DNA of 64,000 bases from the NCBI RefSeq assembly GCF_002812705.1, contig NZ_CP025030.1, positions 1,798,001-1,862,000 of the forward strand. The letters are read 5' to 3'. A model generated the notes under the pieces. The model made no database searches and was not told where the DNA came from. It saw only the letters and a program-made list of their open reading frames with translations. Positions within the stretch are counted from its first letter, which is position 1. Each line of letters opens with the position of its first letter. Made by a program: the position numbers and the translations under genes. Positions 63,403 to 64,000 of this stretch are shown here, piece by piece. This DNA comes from Achromobacter spanius (lineage in GTDB: Bacteria > Pseudomonadota > Gammaproteobacteria > Burkholderiales > Burkholderiaceae_B).

Positions 63403-64000
63403 GAGCGGGTGGCGGTGGGCACGGCTACCTGCGCCGCCTCGCCCGCAACGCGATAGTCCAGGTACAGGTACAAGCCCAGCAGCAGGCACAAGGGCACGAC
63501 CACCAGGAAAAAGGTCGCCAGCGACGGCCCGATACCGCGGCGGTAGGGCGCCACTTTTCGCGCGCGGCCGCTCGCCTGCGGGAACAGCGGCAGGCTGGGA
63601 TCCAGCGGCGACATGCGGCGTTCTTCGGCGATGCGTGCCAGCAGGGCCGCGCGGTACTCAGCGAGTTCGGCGGGCGGACGATGCGTGTAGCGGCCGCTGA
63701 AGCCGGCCAGCAAAGCCAGGCCGTAGACCTCGCGCACTTCGACGGCGTCATCGGGCAGGGCCTCGAGCTTTTCGAAGAACGCCACACCCGCTCGTGTCGT
63801 CGAGAAGTAATGGCGCTGCAGGGGCGCCAGCCGCCAGGACGAACTGGCCGCCCAGTCGCGCGACATCGCCAGTTCGTCGATCCAGGCAACCACGGCGAAC
63901 AGGCTGGCCTGCGCGTCGGCGGCGGTGAAACCATGGGCCTGCACGCGCTCGACCGCGGCGTCCAACGACGCCTTCAGTTGCCCGCGCACCACTTCGGCGT
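63399..64000 (-). CDS. tssL: TssL (DotU) T6SS membrane protein, 5' part outside the window
   Basis: The last 200 codons of a DotU-family protein. The helical cytoplasmic domain shows SLFAVVAWIDELAMSRDW, FFEKLEALPDDAVEVREVYG and LALLAGFSGRYTHRP, all typical. One C-terminal transmembrane helix (LATFFLVVVPLCLLLGLYLY) is followed by a short tail. No OmpA-like peptidoglycan-binding extension is present. It joins TssM and TssJ in the membrane complex. The reading frame is open to the window edge. Confidence 0.9.
   Translation of the reverse strand, partial: AEVVRGQLKASLDAAVERVQAHGFTAADAQASLFAVVAWIDELAMSRDWAASSSWRLAPLQRHYFSTTRAGVAFFEKLEALPDDAVEVREVYGLALLAGFSGRYTHRPPAELAEYRAALLARIAEERRMSPLDPSLPLFPQASGRARKVAPYRRGIGPSLATFFLVVVPLCLLLGLYLYLDYRVAGEAAQVAVPTATRS

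Overview
The window reads as betaproteobacterial DNA, most likely from the Alcaligenaceae (Achromobacter or Bordetella type). Reasons are the GC-rich coding style, the Burkholderiales-type porin, the DUF4148 small exported proteins, and the tRNA-Pro and type VI secretion (T6SS) neighbourhood. The genus is inferred from these, not proven.

Three blocks can be seen. (1) About 1-18.2 kb is a heavy-metal and envelope block. It holds a truncated P1B-4 type metal ATPase, three DUF4148 small exported proteins, a porin with a structured 5' leader, two OmpR-type regulators sharing one sensor kinase, a complete Co/Zn/Cd efflux pump (czcCBA), and three glycosyltransferases. Palindromic ATTAC/GTAAT-type boxes in the control regions suggest a common metal-responsive regulon. 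About 18.2-19.74 kb is decayed DNA with a fragment of a biotin carboxylase gene.

(2) About 19.74-59.2 kb is the core of an integrative and conjugative element (ICE). The left part carries ICE housekeeping genes: a SNF2-type helicase, a DUF6094 methyltransferase, DUF3275, DUF3577, a glycine-zipper protein and several unknowns. Three copies of one leader RNA sit among them. A near-continuous minus-strand run from 51.3 to 29.2 kb encodes a VirB-type type IV secretion system (T4SS: virB1, 11, 2, 3, 4, a trbM-like gene, 5, 6, 8, 9, 10) and then, directly abutting it, a type IVb pilus cluster in the order of the PAPI-1 pil2 genes (L, N, O, P, Q, R, S, T, V, M). The divergent plus-strand operon at 51.9-57.9 kb encodes a MOBH relaxase (TraI_2), a TraD coupling protein, a DUF4400 membrane protein and two unknowns. 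A tyrosine integrase lies at the right end. The element ends at a 3' half of tRNA-Pro(CGG) at 59145-59196, the probable attR. No intact tRNA-Pro and no ParA, Ssb or TopB genes are seen to the left. The element therefore probably continues past base 1, which would make the metal block cargo.

(3) From 59.3 kb to the end is host chromosome with T6SS genes: tssM carrying a C-terminal SPOR domain and a degenerate Walker A, and a truncated tssL, separated by an eleven-unit pentanucleotide repeat.

The most unusual points are the pairing of MOBH/ICE-type DNA processing genes with a VirB-type T4SS and a conjugative type IVb pilus in one run, a PilL protein with a VirB9-like domain abutting virB10, a repeated leader RNA with two copies forming a near-perfect 106-bp inverted repeat, two small antisense genes inside the T4SS operon, and a branched leader ahead of the porin.
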